Source of the DNA: an uncultured Bacilli bacterium
GTDB lineage: Bacteria; Bacillota_I; Bacilli_A; RF39; UBA660
Assembly (NCBI GenBank): GCA_934162445.1
Contig: CAKPIT010000003.1
Location: 62,001 to 126,000 of the forward strand
Direction: 5' to 3'
DNA length: 64,000 nt
Below are positions 26,508-35,858 of this stretch, in pieces (positions within the stretch are counted from its first letter, which is position 1; every line of letters starts with the position of its first letter). Below the pieces are notes generated by a model. The model searched no databases. It worked only from the letters and a program-made list of their open reading frames with translations, and was not told the origin of the DNA. A program made the position numbers and the translations under genes.

Positions 26508-27761
26508 ATGAATATATACATTTATGAAAATATTAAAAAAAATATAGATGATTTAAAATTTGAAGTAGTAGAAACAAAAGGAAAAGGTCACCCTGATAAT
26601 ATTTGTGATACCTTAGCAGAAAAAATTTCCGCAAATTACTCGAAATATTGTTTAGAAAACTATGGTGTTATTTTACGACATATGATAGATAAACTTTCTA
26701 TTTTAGGTGGCGGGTCAAAAGTTTATTTTGGTAAAGCACAAATTATATCTCCAATACGAATACTTGTTAACGGGCGATTTACAAATCGATATAAAGAAGA
26801 AAATATAGATTATATGAAAATTGTAGAGTATACAATTAAGAAATATTTTAAAGAGTTATTTCCACTGCTTGACTGTGAAAAATATTTAAAAATAATAGAT
26901 AATACTCATCATAACGAAGGCCCGGGAGTTATTTATAACGACGACAACACCACTAACAATGATAGAAAAAAATTTTTTGAAGTTTCAAACGATAATGATA
27001 TGCTAAATCATAATAATCAATTTAAATGCAATGACACTTCAACAACAGTTAGTTATTATCCCATGAGTAAACTGGAACAAACTGTTTTAAAAATAGAACA
27101 AACTCTTAATTCTAATGAATATTCAAAAATGAATCCTTGGGTTGGTAGTGATATCAAGGTAATGGGAATTAGAAAAGACAATAAAATAGAAATCACTAGT
27201 TGTGTTCCACTAATATCAACATATGTACTAAGTTTAGAAGATTACAAAAGCAAAATAAAAATAATAAAAAAAGATATTAGAGAAGTCGTAAAGTCTTTTT
27301 TTCCTGAAAATCCCATATTAATCTATCTAAATACTAGAGACAACTATGAAAAAAACGATTTATATTTAACAGCTATAGGAAGCGCAGTTGAAAGTGGCGA
27401 TGAAGGTGCAGTTGGCCGTGGTAATCGCTCCAGAGGTGTTATTCCATTTTGTAGAAATTTTAGTATGGAAGCTCCATGTGGAAAAAATCCTGTTTATCAT
27501 ACAGGGAAATTATTTACAGCAATAGGTGATATAATAAGTAAGAAAATATATGATCAATATAATTTGGAGAATGTTGTATATTGTACTTCAAAAATGGGTG
27601 ATAACATTAAAAATCCATGGAATATTAGTGTAGAGTTAAATGCTCCAATTACAGCCGACAATATAAAGAAAATTAATGAATTAATAGAAACAGAAATTAG
27701 TAATCATAGAGACGTTACTTATAAAATAATATCTAACACAATAAAGTTAAATAGTTATTAA
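26508..27761 (+). CDS. Archaeal-type S-adenosylmethionine synthetase (methionine adenosyltransferase)
   Basis: 417 residues. Resembles the archaeal MAT family, not bacterial MetK: EVVETKGKGHPDNICD at the N-terminus, GVILRHMIDK, MNPWVGSDIKVMGIRK, and GSAVESGDEGAVGRGNRSRGVIPF followed by MEAPCGKNPVYHTGKL. Archaeal members make SAM from methionine and ATP. A TATGGAGG ribosome site follows the RSH by 23 bases. Because organisms usually have MetK for bulk SAM, this copy probably serves a dedicated pathway or uses an altered substrate. Confidence 0.88.
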   Translation: MNIYIYENIKKNIDDLKFEVVETKGKGHPDNICDTLAEKISANYSKYCLENYGVILRHMIDKLSILGGGSKVYFGKAQIISPIRILVNGRFTNRYKEENIDYMKIVEYTIKKYFKELFPLLDCEKYLKIIDNTHHNEGPGVIYNDDNTTNNDRKKFFEVSNDNDMLNHNNQFKCNDTSTTVSYYPMSKLEQTVLKIEQTLNSNEYSKMNPWVGSDIKVMGIRKDNKIEITSCVPLISTYVLSLEDYKSKIKIIKKDIREVVKSFFPENPILIYLNTRDNYEKNDLYLTAIGSAVESGDEGAVGRGNRSRGVIPFCRNFSMEAPCGKNPVYHTGKLFTAIGDIISKKIYDQYNLENVVYCTSKMGDNIKNPWNISVELNAPITADNIKKINELIETEISNHRDVTYKIISNTIKLNSY

Positions 27762-27771
27762 GAGGTGAGGT

Positions 27772-28761
27772 ATGGATAAAAAATTATTATATTATTCAGA
27801 ACTAAATAATTATTTTTTACAAAAAGATTATAATTGTATTAAACCATTTCCCGTTGAAAATAATAATGATACTATTTTTTTAACAGCTGGTATACAACCA
27901 ATTTTGAAACAATTTAGAGAAAATAATTTATTAAATTCAAAAAAAGTCTATGTTTCGCAACCAGTTATTAGAACGCAATTTATGAACAGTTTATCTGAAG
28001 GATCTTCACTAGCATTTATTAATTCAACAACCGCTGGATTTAATATATCTGAAAATGAGCATAAAAACTTAGTTAAAGATTGGTTAGAATTATTTTCTAT
28101 TGTTGGTTTAAAATCATCTAACATCACTACATATAGTAAAAATTATGAACGTATTTGGGGAGATTTATTGGTATCCGGAGAAAAAACATTTTATTATTAT
28201 AATGGCTTGGAATTAGGTGATACAACATTTTTTACCAAAATATCTAAAGATAATTGTAATATTGGTATTGAAACAATAAGTGATGTTGGATTTGGCTTAG
28301 AAAGAATAAGATGGTGTGTAAACAAATCTTCATATTTTGATTTGTATAGCGATAGTAGTGCTATATCACCCCCAATCAAAGCTTATTTATCTGCACTTGC
28401 TCTATTGTGTGTAAATGACATTAAACCATCAAATAAAAATGCAGGTTATAGATATAGAATGTTTTCTAAAAAATTAGCATTTCTTTTAAATGGGCACGAA
28501 TTATCTTTTAATGAAGAAAAATATTTGATAGAAAGTATAAGATATTGGTCTGAATGGCAAAAAAATGATAATAATGTTGACATTATACTTTTTAAAAAAG
28601 AGTATGTTAGGAACTGTAATAGATATATAATTGATACATTAAATCGAGAAGGATATAAAAATTTATCTGGAATTGACATTAATATTTCAAGAGAAGAAAT
28701 GCAAAAAAGATTAATTTCTTCTGGTGTAAAGAAAGAAAAAATAAAAAAATTATATAAATAG
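27772..28761 (+). CDS. Stand-alone alanyl-tRNA synthetase-like catalytic domain
   Basis: 329 residues, equal to the AlaRS aminoacylation core only (full AlaRS is about 870). Motif 1 region TIFLTAGIQPILKQF, then VYVSQPVIRTQF, and class II motif 3 DVGFGLERIRW match AlaRS; a short helical tail follows. The usual motif 2 HHTFFEMLGNFSFG is replaced by an unrelated stretch, and editing and C-Ala domains are missing. It could activate an amino acid or related acid as adenylate for a non-tRNA acceptor. GAGGTGAGG ribosome site, 10 bases behind the MAT gene. Confidence 0.8.
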   Translation: MDKKLLYYSELNNYFLQKDYNCIKPFPVENNNDTIFLTAGIQPILKQFRENNLLNSKKVYVSQPVIRTQFMNSLSEGSSLAFINSTTAGFNISENEHKNLVKDWLELFSIVGLKSSNITTYSKNYERIWGDLLVSGEKTFYYYNGLELGDTTFFTKISKDNCNIGIETISDVGFGLERIRWCVNKSSYFDLYSDSSAISPPIKAYLSALALLCVNDIKPSNKNAGYRYRMFSKKLAFLLNGHELSFNEEKYLIESIRYWSEWQKNDNNVDIILFKKEYVRNCNRYIIDTLNREGYKNLSGIDINISREEMQKRLISSGVKKEKIKKLYK

Positions 28762-28767
28762 AAAGGG

Positions 28768-28803
28768 ATCAATCTAATAGATTAATATTTTTATAAGATT
28801 GAT
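28768..28803 (+). repeat. Intercistronic inverted repeat
   Basis: ATCAATCT (28768-28775) and AGATTGAT (28796-28803), 8 bp with a 20-base A/T loop, just upstream of the S51 gene. May be an RNA stem affecting relative expression. Confidence 0.35.
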
Positions 28804-28816
28804 TATATGAGAAAAT

Positions 28817-29491
28817 ATGAAATTGTTTTTATGTGGTGGGGGATCAGGAAAGCAAATAGAAAAAGCTTTAAATGAATTTTCTTTAATAATAGATAAATCA
28901 AAGCCCATATTATATGTTCCATTAGCAATGGCTAAAGAAAAATATGATAGTTGTTATTTATGGTTTCAAGAAGAAATAAAAAAGATAAACATAGATAAAT
29001 TTGAAATGGTTACATCAGCCCTTGAATTATCTGAAAAAAATTTTCATGATTATAGCGCTCTTTTTATTGGTGGTGGCAATACTTATAAATTATTAGCAGA
29101 AATAAAACAATATGGCAATTATGAAAAAATAGTAAATTACTTAAATAACGATGGCCTTATTTTTGGTAGTAGTGCAGGGGCTATTATCTTTGGTAAAGAT
29201 ATAAACAGTTGCTTACTTGATGATGAAAATAATATAAATTTAAAAGATACAGTGGGCTTTAATTTATTAAATGATTATTCTATACTGTGTCATTTAACTA
29301 AAAACAACTTAGAAAAAAACTGTTCGTATTTAAAAGAGTATTCTCAAACTACCAAAGTAATATATTTACCAGAAGAAGATGTTATTGAACTTGATAATGC
29401 TGGAACAAAAATTTTAGGTACTAAAAATTATGTAGTATTTATTGCTGGTGAATACAGATGGCAAGATTGTGATAGTTTTAAAATATCTTAA
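28817..29491 (+). CDS. Peptidase E-like S51-family (type 1 glutamine amidotransferase-like) protein
   Basis: 224 residues. FLCGGG at the N-terminus, FIGGGNTYKLL in the middle, and the nucleophile elbow GSSAGA with Ser119, as in PepE alpha-aspartyl dipeptidase and cyanophycinase. His and Glu candidates for the triad are in LCHLTK and PEEDVIEL. Family members hydrolyse Asp-containing dipeptides. Ribosome site is weak (GAGAAA), so translation may rely on the stem upstream. Last gene of the cassette; its substrate may be the product of the AlaRS-like step (speculative). Confidence 0.82.
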   Translation: MKLFLCGGGSGKQIEKALNEFSLIIDKSKPILYVPLAMAKEKYDSCYLWFQEEIKKINIDKFEMVTSALELSEKNFHDYSALFIGGGNTYKLLAEIKQYGNYEKIVNYLNNDGLIFGSSAGAIIFGKDINSCLLDDENNINLKDTVGFNLLNDYSILCHLTKNNLEKNCSYLKEYSQTTKVIYLPEEDVIELDNAGTKILGTKNYVVFIAGEYRWQDCDSFKIS

Positions 29492-29514
29492 TAAGAAATT
29501 AATAATACTAAAAT

Positions 29515-29559
29515 AATACAAATAATAGACTTCAAAAGGCTTTATATTTGTATTTTTTT
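29515..29559 (+). terminator. Terminator closing the accessory cassette
   Basis: AATACAAATA (29515-29524) pairs with TATTTGTATT (29545-29554), then T run. Confidence 0.75.
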
Positions 29560-29615
29560 CTTTTCTTTAATTAAAATATAGTCTATAATAAGTAAAGAGA
29601 AAAGGAGTGGTAAAA

Positions 29616-30929
29616 ATGATTAGTAAACCTAAAGGAACTACAGATATAATCGGTTCTGATGCTAAGATTTGGAAATATGTTGAGAAAGTAATTGATTCTT
29701 TCATGGAAAAATATAATTATAACTATGCAAGAACCCCAATTTTTGAAAATAGTGAATTATTTCACCGGGGAATTGGTGATACAACCGATATTGTAACGAA
29801 AGAAACCTATGATTTTAAGGACCGTGGCGATCGTAATCTTACTTTAAGACCCGAAGGTACCGCTGGTATTGTCAGAAGCTTTATTGAAAACAAACTTTAT
29901 GCTACTAGTAGTCTTCCTGTTAAACTTTATTATAATGGCACTATGTATCGTTATGAGCGTCCTCAAAAAGGAAGATATCGGGAATTAAGTCAATATGGAG
30001 TAGAGGTACTAGGTAGTTTTGATCCGATGATTGATGCCGAAGTTATCTCTCTTGCCTATAATATTAACAAAGCTTTAGGCCTAGCTGACACTGTTATTCA
30101 TATCAATAGTCTTGGTGATAATGAGTCACGTGCTAATTACCGTGAAGCTTTAAAAGCTCATTTTAAACCGCATTTAGATGACTTATGTGATGATTGTAAA
30201 AACCGTTATGAGAAAAACCCTTTACGTCTTTTAGATTGCAAGGTTGATAGTAACAAAGACTATTTTAAAGATGCTCCAAGTATTCTTGATTATTTAAACG
30301 AAGAAAGCAAAAACTACTTTGATACGGTAATCTCTTACTTAGATATTTTAAAGGTTAACTATGTTATTGATGACAAAGTTGTTCGTGGTCTTGATTATTA
30401 TAATCATATTGTTTTTGAACTTATGACTGAGGATAATAACTTAGCCCTAGGTGGCGGGGGAAGATATGATCATTTAGTAGATCAATTAGACGGTCCTAAA
30501 ACCCCATGCGTTGGTTATGCCGTGGGCCTTGATCGCTTAGTAGAAATATTAAAATCAAGAGATCTTATTCATCTAGATGATGCCGTTGAAATTTTTATCA
30601 TGTATGTTAATGATGAAGAGAAATCATATGCCATCTATCTTAGCAATGAATTAAGAACTGCTGGTTTTAAAGTTGAAACTGAGTACATTAAACCAAGTTT
30701 AAAAAGTGAATTTAAACGGGCTGATCACTTTAACAGTAAATACCTAATAATTTTAAACAGTACCGACTTAAATGAAGGCGTTGTTACCATCAAAAACAAC
30801 AAAACTAAAGAAGAAGAAAAGATAATGCTTGAATATCTTATTTATTACTTTGATGAACATTTAGCTGATGAACTAGAAGAAGATGAATGCTGTAATCATC
30901 ATGAAGAAGAGGAGAGTCACCATGAATAA
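29616..30929 (+). CDS. hisS: Histidyl-tRNA synthetase
   Basis: About 437 residues from ATG 29616 (AAAGGAG site). Class II motifs: KPKGTTDI start, TLRPEGTAGIVRSF, the motif 2 region YRYERPQKGRYREL, the HisA block VRGLDYYNHIVFEL, and motif 3 VGYAVGLDRLVEIL. C-terminal anticodon-binding domain. It ends with an unusual acidic, Cys/His-rich tail (DECCNHHEEEESHHE) that I do not see as part of the family. Overlaps aspS by 8 bases. Confidence 0.96.
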   Translation: MISKPKGTTDIIGSDAKIWKYVEKVIDSFMEKYNYNYARTPIFENSELFHRGIGDTTDIVTKETYDFKDRGDRNLTLRPEGTAGIVRSFIENKLYATSSLPVKLYYNGTMYRYERPQKGRYRELSQYGVEVLGSFDPMIDAEVISLAYNINKALGLADTVIHINSLGDNESRANYREALKAHFKPHLDDLCDDCKNRYEKNPLRLLDCKVDSNKDYFKDAPSILDYLNEESKNYFDTVISYLDILKVNYVIDDKVVRGLDYYNHIVFELMTEDNNLALGGGGRYDHLVDQLDGPKTPCVGYAVGLDRLVEILKSRDLIHLDDAVEIFIMYVNDEEKSYAIYLSNELRTAGFKVETEYIKPSLKSEFKRADHFNSKYLIILNSTDLNEGVVTIKNNKTKEEEKIMLEYLIYYFDEHLADELEEDECCNHHEEEESHHE

Positions 30930-32241
30930 AATTTATTTTAAAGATTTAAGAAATTATATTGATAAAGAAATTGAACTTAAAGGATTCGTTGATAGTATTA
31001 GAAATCTTCAATGGGTTCAATTCCTAATTTTAAAAGATAGTACCGGAAAAGTTCAAGTAACCATTGAAAAAAGTCCTGATGAAAATAAAGATATGGTTAA
31101 TCTTGTTGAAAGCCTTACCTTAGAAAGTACAGTTACTATAAAAGGTATTTTAAAAGAAAACCCTAAAGTAAAATTAAATGGTTTAGAGTTCATTCCTCAA
31201 GAAATTGAAGTAACCAGTGAAAGTGCTAGTGAACTTCCTATTAATATTCATGACCTTAATGCTCAATTAATTGACCAACGTCTTGATTATCGTTTTCTTG
31301 ATTTACGAAATGATTACAATGCGAATATCTTTAAAATTCAAACTGAATTAGTTAACTCTATGCGTAAGCTTTTATTAGAAAAATCATTTACAGAAATTCA
31401 TACTCCTAAACTAATAGGGGCAGCATCTGAAAGTGGATCTGAAGTATTTGAAGTAAAATATTTTGATCGTAAAGCCTATCTTGCCCAATCACCTCAATTT
31501 TATAAACAAATGGCTATTTGTGCAGGTTTTGATAAAGTCTTTGAAACTGGTCCTGTTTTTAGAGCTGAAAATTCTAACACCAACCGTCATACCACTGAAT
31601 TTACTGGCTTTGATGTTGAATTTGCCTATCTTGACTCAGTTAATGACGTTATGGATTTAGAAGAAGAATTACTAACTAACGCCTTAAAAGACATTCATGC
31701 TAAATACCATGATCTTATTAAAGAAACATACAATACTGAAGTTGTGGTTCCTACTGAAAAATTCCCACGCATTACCTTAAGTGACTTATACAAAGTTTTA
31801 GAAGAACGTTATAACTACAAAATTTCTGATGATATGAAAAATGATACTAATAGTGAAGTTGAAAAGTTAGCTTACCAATACGCTATGGATGAATATAATA
31901 GTGAATTTATCTTTATTACTGATTTTCCAACTCTTAAAAGACCATTCTATCATCACCGTAATGCTAAAGGTTTAACCGAAAGTTATGACTTAATCTGGAA
32001 AGGAATTGAAATAACTACAGGAGCTGTAAGAGAACATCGCTATCAAATCTTAAAAGATCAAGCTACGGAAAATGGTCTAACTAAAGATGTTGAGTTCTAT
32101 TTAGAATTCTTTAAATACGGTTGTCCACCACATGGTGGTTTTGGTCTTGGCGTTGACCGTTTAATCATGCTTCTTTTAGATTTAAAAGGTATTAAAGAAT
32201 CTATGTTCCTCTTTAGAGGACCAAACCGACTTGAACCATAA
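30922..32241 (+). CDS. aspS: Archaeal-type aspartyl-tRNA synthetase
   Basis: 439 residues from ATG 30922 (GGAGAG site). N-terminal OB anticodon-binding domain, then QRLDYRFLDLRND, motif 2 FRAENSNTNRHTTEF, and motif 3 GGFGLGVDRLIM. It lacks the bacterial GAD insertion (bacterial AspRS is about 590 residues), so it belongs to the archaeal/eukaryal AspS2 branch, whose members are often non-discriminating and also charge tRNA-Asn with Asp. In that case GatCAB would be required; it is not in this window. Confidence 0.88.
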   Translation: MNKIYFKDLRNYIDKEIELKGFVDSIRNLQWVQFLILKDSTGKVQVTIEKSPDENKDMVNLVESLTLESTVTIKGILKENPKVKLNGLEFIPQEIEVTSESASELPINIHDLNAQLIDQRLDYRFLDLRNDYNANIFKIQTELVNSMRKLLLEKSFTEIHTPKLIGAASESGSEVFEVKYFDRKAYLAQSPQFYKQMAICAGFDKVFETGPVFRAENSNTNRHTTEFTGFDVEFAYLDSVNDVMDLEEELLTNALKDIHAKYHDLIKETYNTEVVVPTEKFPRITLSDLYKVLEERYNYKISDDMKNDTNSEVEKLAYQYAMDEYNSEFIFITDFPTLKRPFYHHRNAKGLTESYDLIWKGIEITTGAVREHRYQILKDQATENGLTKDVEFYLEFFKYGCPPHGGFGLGVDRLIMLLLDLKGIKESMFLFRGPNRLEP

Positions 32242-32265
32242 TCTATATAAAAAAGGAGGAATAAT

Positions 32266-33999
32266 ATGCATAATCAAGAAACTATAAACGAAATAAGACG
32301 TAAAACCGATATAGTTGATGTCATAAGTGAATTTATTCCTCTTGAAAAACGGGGCAAAAACTACTTTGGTGTTTGTCCTTTTCACGATGATAGCAATCCT
32401 TCAATGTGCATCTCAAGGGAAAAACAAATCTATACTTGTTTTTCTTGTCATGCCACTGGTAATGTTTTTACCTTTCTTATGAATTATCAACATAAAGATT
32501 TTTTTGATGTATTAAAAGAATTAGGCTCTAAAGTGGGTATTACTATCAATAGCTATTCCAAAGAAAAAACTAAGACTAAATATGATGCTTGGTATGATAT
32601 CTATAATCTAGCCGTTAAATTTTATCAAAATAATTTAATGAGTGAAGATGGACTTCTTGCTCGTGACTACTTGAAAAGCCGTCATATTGATGATGATACT
32701 ATTAAAGAATTTGCCATCGGCTATTCCCTAAAAGATCGGGATGTTTTAACTAAATTACTAACTAAAAAAGGTTATTCCACTGATTTATTAAATAAAATAG
32801 GACTAAGTAATAACGATTATGATATTTATCATTCCCGGTTAATGTTTCCTTTATATGATTTATCTGGTAAAGTAATCGGCTTTAGTGGCAGAATTATTAC
32901 TGATGGTAAAGAAAATAAATACTTGAATACTAAAGAAACCGACTTGTTTAAAAAAAGTAATCTTTTATATCATTATCACATTGCTAAAGATGCATCTCGT
33001 ATCTCTAAATCCGTTATTATTATGGAAGGATTTATGGATATCATTAGAGCTTCCACTGTTGGCATTAAAAACACCGTAGCCACTATGGGAACTGCTTTAA
33101 CTAGTGATCACATCAAAGAGATTAAACGCCTGTCTTCTAACATTTTACTATGTTTTGATGGCGATGAAGCGGGCTATAAAGCAACCCTTCGCGCTGGTGA
33201 GTTGTTTGCTAAAGAAAATATGGAAGTTAAAGTCATTACCCTTGAAGGTGGTGATGATCCGGATACTTATATTTTAAAAAATGGTAAAGACGCCTTTCAA
33301 AATCTTATTGATCACGCTATTTACTATAGTGATTTTAAAATAAATAGTCTAAGTCTTGGTAAAAATTTAATTAGTAGTGAAGATAAAGCTAACTACATTC
33401 ATGAAGTTTTAAAAGAAACCGCTAAAATAAATGATAAAATTAGGGTTGAAATAATTTTAAAAGACCTTGCAAAAAAGTTCGAAATAGGGTATAATACCCT
33501 AGAAAAAAGTTTTCAGGAATTAGTAAGCAGTAACGAAAGTATTAAACCACAAGTTATTCCTGAAAATAAGACAGCAAGAATAAAAAAAGATAAATATCAA
33601 AAAGCCAGTTATGATATTTTGTATTATATGTTAAATAAAGAAGAAATAATAGAGATAGTAGAGAAAGAACATCTTGTTTTTCCTACTGAAGAGTTACGAG
33701 CACTAGAAGCTGAAATTGTTTATTTTTATCATAAATATGGTTTTATTAATACTGCTGACTTTTATACTTATCTAGTACCAAAAGAAAAACTAGCTAATCT
33801 TTTTAGTGAAATTATTAAGTTGGATTTAAAAGATGATATCACAAAATCTGAACTATTTGCCTATTTTAGTGTTATTAATGAATATAACCTGAAAAAATCA
33901 ATTGAAAGTTTAGAAACTAAGATTAAAACTACACTAGACCCAACCCTCCAAATAAAATATGCTGAAGAGATTAGAAAATTAAGGATAGGGGAGAAATAA
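32266..33999 (+). CDS. dnaG: DNA primase DnaG
   Basis: 577 residues. N-terminal zinc-binding domain [11 protein letters not shown]...[12 protein letters not shown]-polymerase domain, Toprim motif with VIIMEGFMD and [12 protein letters not shown], and a C-terminal helicase-binding domain that is poorly conserved. Makes RNA primers for replication. AAAGGAGGA site; followed immediately by rpoD, the classical macromolecular-synthesis arrangement. Confidence 0.97.
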   Translation: MHNQETINEIRRKTDIVDVISEFIPLEKRGKNYFGVCPFHDDSNPSMCISREKQIYTCFSCHATGNVFTFLMNYQHKDFFDVLKELGSKVGITINSYSKEKTKTKYDAWYDIYNLAVKFYQNNLMSEDGLLARDYLKSRHIDDDTIKEFAIGYSLKDRDVLTKLLTKKGYSTDLLNKIGLSNNDYDIYHSRLMFPLYDLSGKVIGFSGRIITDGKENKYLNTKETDLFKKSNLLYHYHIAKDASRISKSVIIMEGFMDIIRASTVGIKNTVATMGTALTSDHIKEIKRLSSNILLCFDGDEAGYKATLRAGELFAKENMEVKVITLEGGDDPDTYILKNGKDAFQNLIDHAIYYSDFKINSLSLGKNLISSEDKANYIHEVLKETAKINDKIRVEIILKDLAKKFEIGYNTLEKSFQELVSSNESIKPQVIPENKTARIKKDKYQKASYDILYYMLNKEEIIEIVEKEHLVFPTEELRALEAEIVYFYHKYGFINTADFYTYLVPKEKLANLFSEIIKLDLKDDITKSELFAYFSVINEYNLKKSIESLETKIKTTLDPTLQIKYAEEIRKLRIGEK

Positions 34000-34001
34000 T
34001 A

Positions 34002-35093
34002 ATGGTAGAAGAAATCAAAACAATGGAAGAAAGAAAGGCTAAATTATTAAAATTAGGAGAACAACAAGGTTATATTACTTATGAACAATTAGCCAATGAA
34101 TTAAAAGGTCTAGAAATAGATAGTGATTCTTTAGACGATTTATATAATAGTCTTGTTCAAGATGGTATTGAAATTGTTAGTGATGATGGTAGTGATGATA
34201 TTTCTGGTGAAGAAATAACTGAAGATACTAAAACTGAAGATTTAACATTATCAAAAGATATTAAAATAAATGATCCTGTTAGAATGTATTTAAAAGAAAT
34301 CGGTCGTATTCCACTTTTAACTAGTGATGAAGAATTTGAATATGCTAAAAGAGCTGTTTTAGATGATGAAGAAGCTAAACGTATTTTAGCTGAGTCTAAT
34401 CTTCGTTTAGTAGTTTCTATTGCTAAAAGATATGTCGGTCGTGGTATGCTTTTCCTAGATCTAATCCAAGAAGGAAATATTGGTTTAATGAAAGCCGTTG
34501 AAAAGTTTGATCCTACCAAAGGTTATAAATTCTCAACTTATGCTACATGGTGGATAAGACAAGCTATTACAAGAGCTATTGCCGATCAAGCAAGAACTAT
34601 TAGAGTTCCTGTTCACATGGTTGAAACTATCAACAAATTAGCTCGCGTACAACGTCAATTAACCCAAGAGTTAAATAGAGAACCAACTGATGAAGAAATA
34701 GCAGCCAAATTAGAAATCCCAGTTGAAAAAGTTCGTGAAGTTTATAAAATCAGTCAAGATCCCGTTGCGTTAGAAACTCCAATTGGCGAAGAAGATGATT
34801 CACACTTAGGAGACTTTATCAAAGATGATAGAACTATTGGTCCTGAAGAATATACTACTGAAGAAATGTTAAAAGAGGAATTAGCTGGTGTTTTATTAAC
34901 CCTAACGGATAGAGAAGAGAAAGTATTAAGATTACGATTTGGTCTTGATGATGGACAGTGTCGTACTCTTGAAGAAGTAGGACAAATATTTGGCGTAACA
35001 AGAGAGCGCATTAGACAAATTGAAGCGAAAGCTTTAAGAAAATTACGTCATCCTTCAAGATCACGTAAATTAAAGGACTTTTTAACTGACTAA
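34002..35093 (+). CDS. rpoD: Primary sigma factor RpoD/SigA
   Basis: 363 residues. Region 1.1-like N-terminus, [11 protein letters not shown] (region 1.2), region 2 with [21 protein letters not shown] (the -10 contact segment), region 3 [10 protein letters not shown], and region 4 [27 protein letters not shown] that contacts -35 boxes. Directs housekeeping transcription; the TTGACA/TATAAT promoters across the window match. Follows dnaG by 2 bases with AGGGGAG. Confidence 0.97.
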   Translation: MVEEIKTMEERKAKLLKLGEQQGYITYEQLANELKGLEIDSDSLDDLYNSLVQDGIEIVSDDGSDDISGEEITEDTKTEDLTLSKDIKINDPVRMYLKEIGRIPLLTSDEEFEYAKRAVLDDEEAKRILAESNLRLVVSIAKRYVGRGMLFLDLIQEGNIGLMKAVEKFDPTKGYKFSTYATWWIRQAITRAIADQARTIRVPVHMVETINKLARVQRQLTQELNREPTDEEIAAKLEIPVEKVREVYKISQDPVALETPIGEEDDSHLGDFIKDDRTIGPEEYTTEEMLKEELAGVLLTLTDREEKVLRLRFGLDDGQCRTLEEVGQIFGVTRERIRQIEAKALRKLRHPSRSRKLKDFLTD

Positions 35094-35764
35094 TGAAAAT
35101 TAATTCTCGGCTTAAATTAATTGGTGATTTAATAGCTCAAGATAGTTATCCATTAGATATTGGCTGTGATCATGCCTTACTTTCCATTTATCTCGTTAAA
35201 GAACGAAAGCTAAAACAAGCTCTTGCTAGTGATAATAAACCTCTCCCATTAAAAAAAGCTTTAGAAAACGTTAAATATTATCACGTTGAAGATAAAGTTA
35301 GACTAATAGAAGCTAATGGTCTTGATAGTTATAATGACAAAGTAGATACCGTTACTATCTCTGGTATTGGTGGCTTAAATATCAATAGTATTTTAGATCA
35401 TCATAAAGACTATTTTAAAACTATTAACACCTTTATCATCTCTCCTAATAATTATCAATTGAGTGTTAAACAAAAACTAACTAAATATGGTTATTTTATT
35501 GCTGATGAATACCTTATTAAAGACAAAAATATTATTTATCAAATTATTATCTTTAAAAAAGGTAAAAAACATTATTCATACAAAGATTTATTTTTAGGTC
35601 CTGTTTTAAAAATCAAAAAAGATCCATTAATTAAAGAATACTATCAAAAAGAATTAACAACTAAGGAAAATCTTTTAAAAGTTTTACCTAAAAAATATCT
35701 TCATAAACGTCTTATTACTAAAAAAGAAATAATCTATTTAAAAGAAATGTTAAATAAAAAGTAG
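35093..35764 (+). CDS. trmK: tRNA (adenine22-N1)-methyltransferase TrmK
   Basis: 223 residues. SAM-binding motif LDIGCDHALLSIYL near residue 21, then TVTISGIGGLNI and ISPNNY, the catalytic region of TrmK. Methylates A22 of tRNAs. Starts within the rpoD stop (TAATG), the conserved rpoD-trmK neighbourhood of Bacillota. Confidence 0.9.
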   Translation: MKINSRLKLIGDLIAQDSYPLDIGCDHALLSIYLVKERKLKQALASDNKPLPLKKALENVKYYHVEDKVRLIEANGLDSYNDKVDTVTISGIGGLNINSILDHHKDYFKTINTFIISPNNYQLSVKQKLTKYGYFIADEYLIKDKNIIYQIIIFKKGKKHYSYKDLFLGPVLKIKKDPLIKEYYQKELTTKENLLKVLPKKYLHKRLITKKEIIYLKEMLNKK

Positions 35765-35790
35765 AAATCATGATATTCATGATTTTTATT
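35765..35790 (+). terminator. Terminator of dnaG-rpoD-trmK
   Basis: AAATCATGA (35765-35773) pairs with TCATGATTT (35777-35785) over a 3-base loop, T-rich afterwards. Confidence 0.75.
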
Positions 35791-35858
35791 ATGAAAAAAT
35801 CTTGAAAAAATCTATATCTTATATTATCCTTATAATAAAGTGAAAGAAGAGTGAGAAA

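Noticed and set aside
28446..28772. 108-codon minus-strand frame opposite the AlaRS-like gene
   Set aside because: No ribosome site, hydrophobic and low complexity as expected from antisense A/T-rich coding DNA.
34157..34519. 120-codon minus-strand frame inside rpoD
   Set aside because: Antisense shadow; rpoD is certain.
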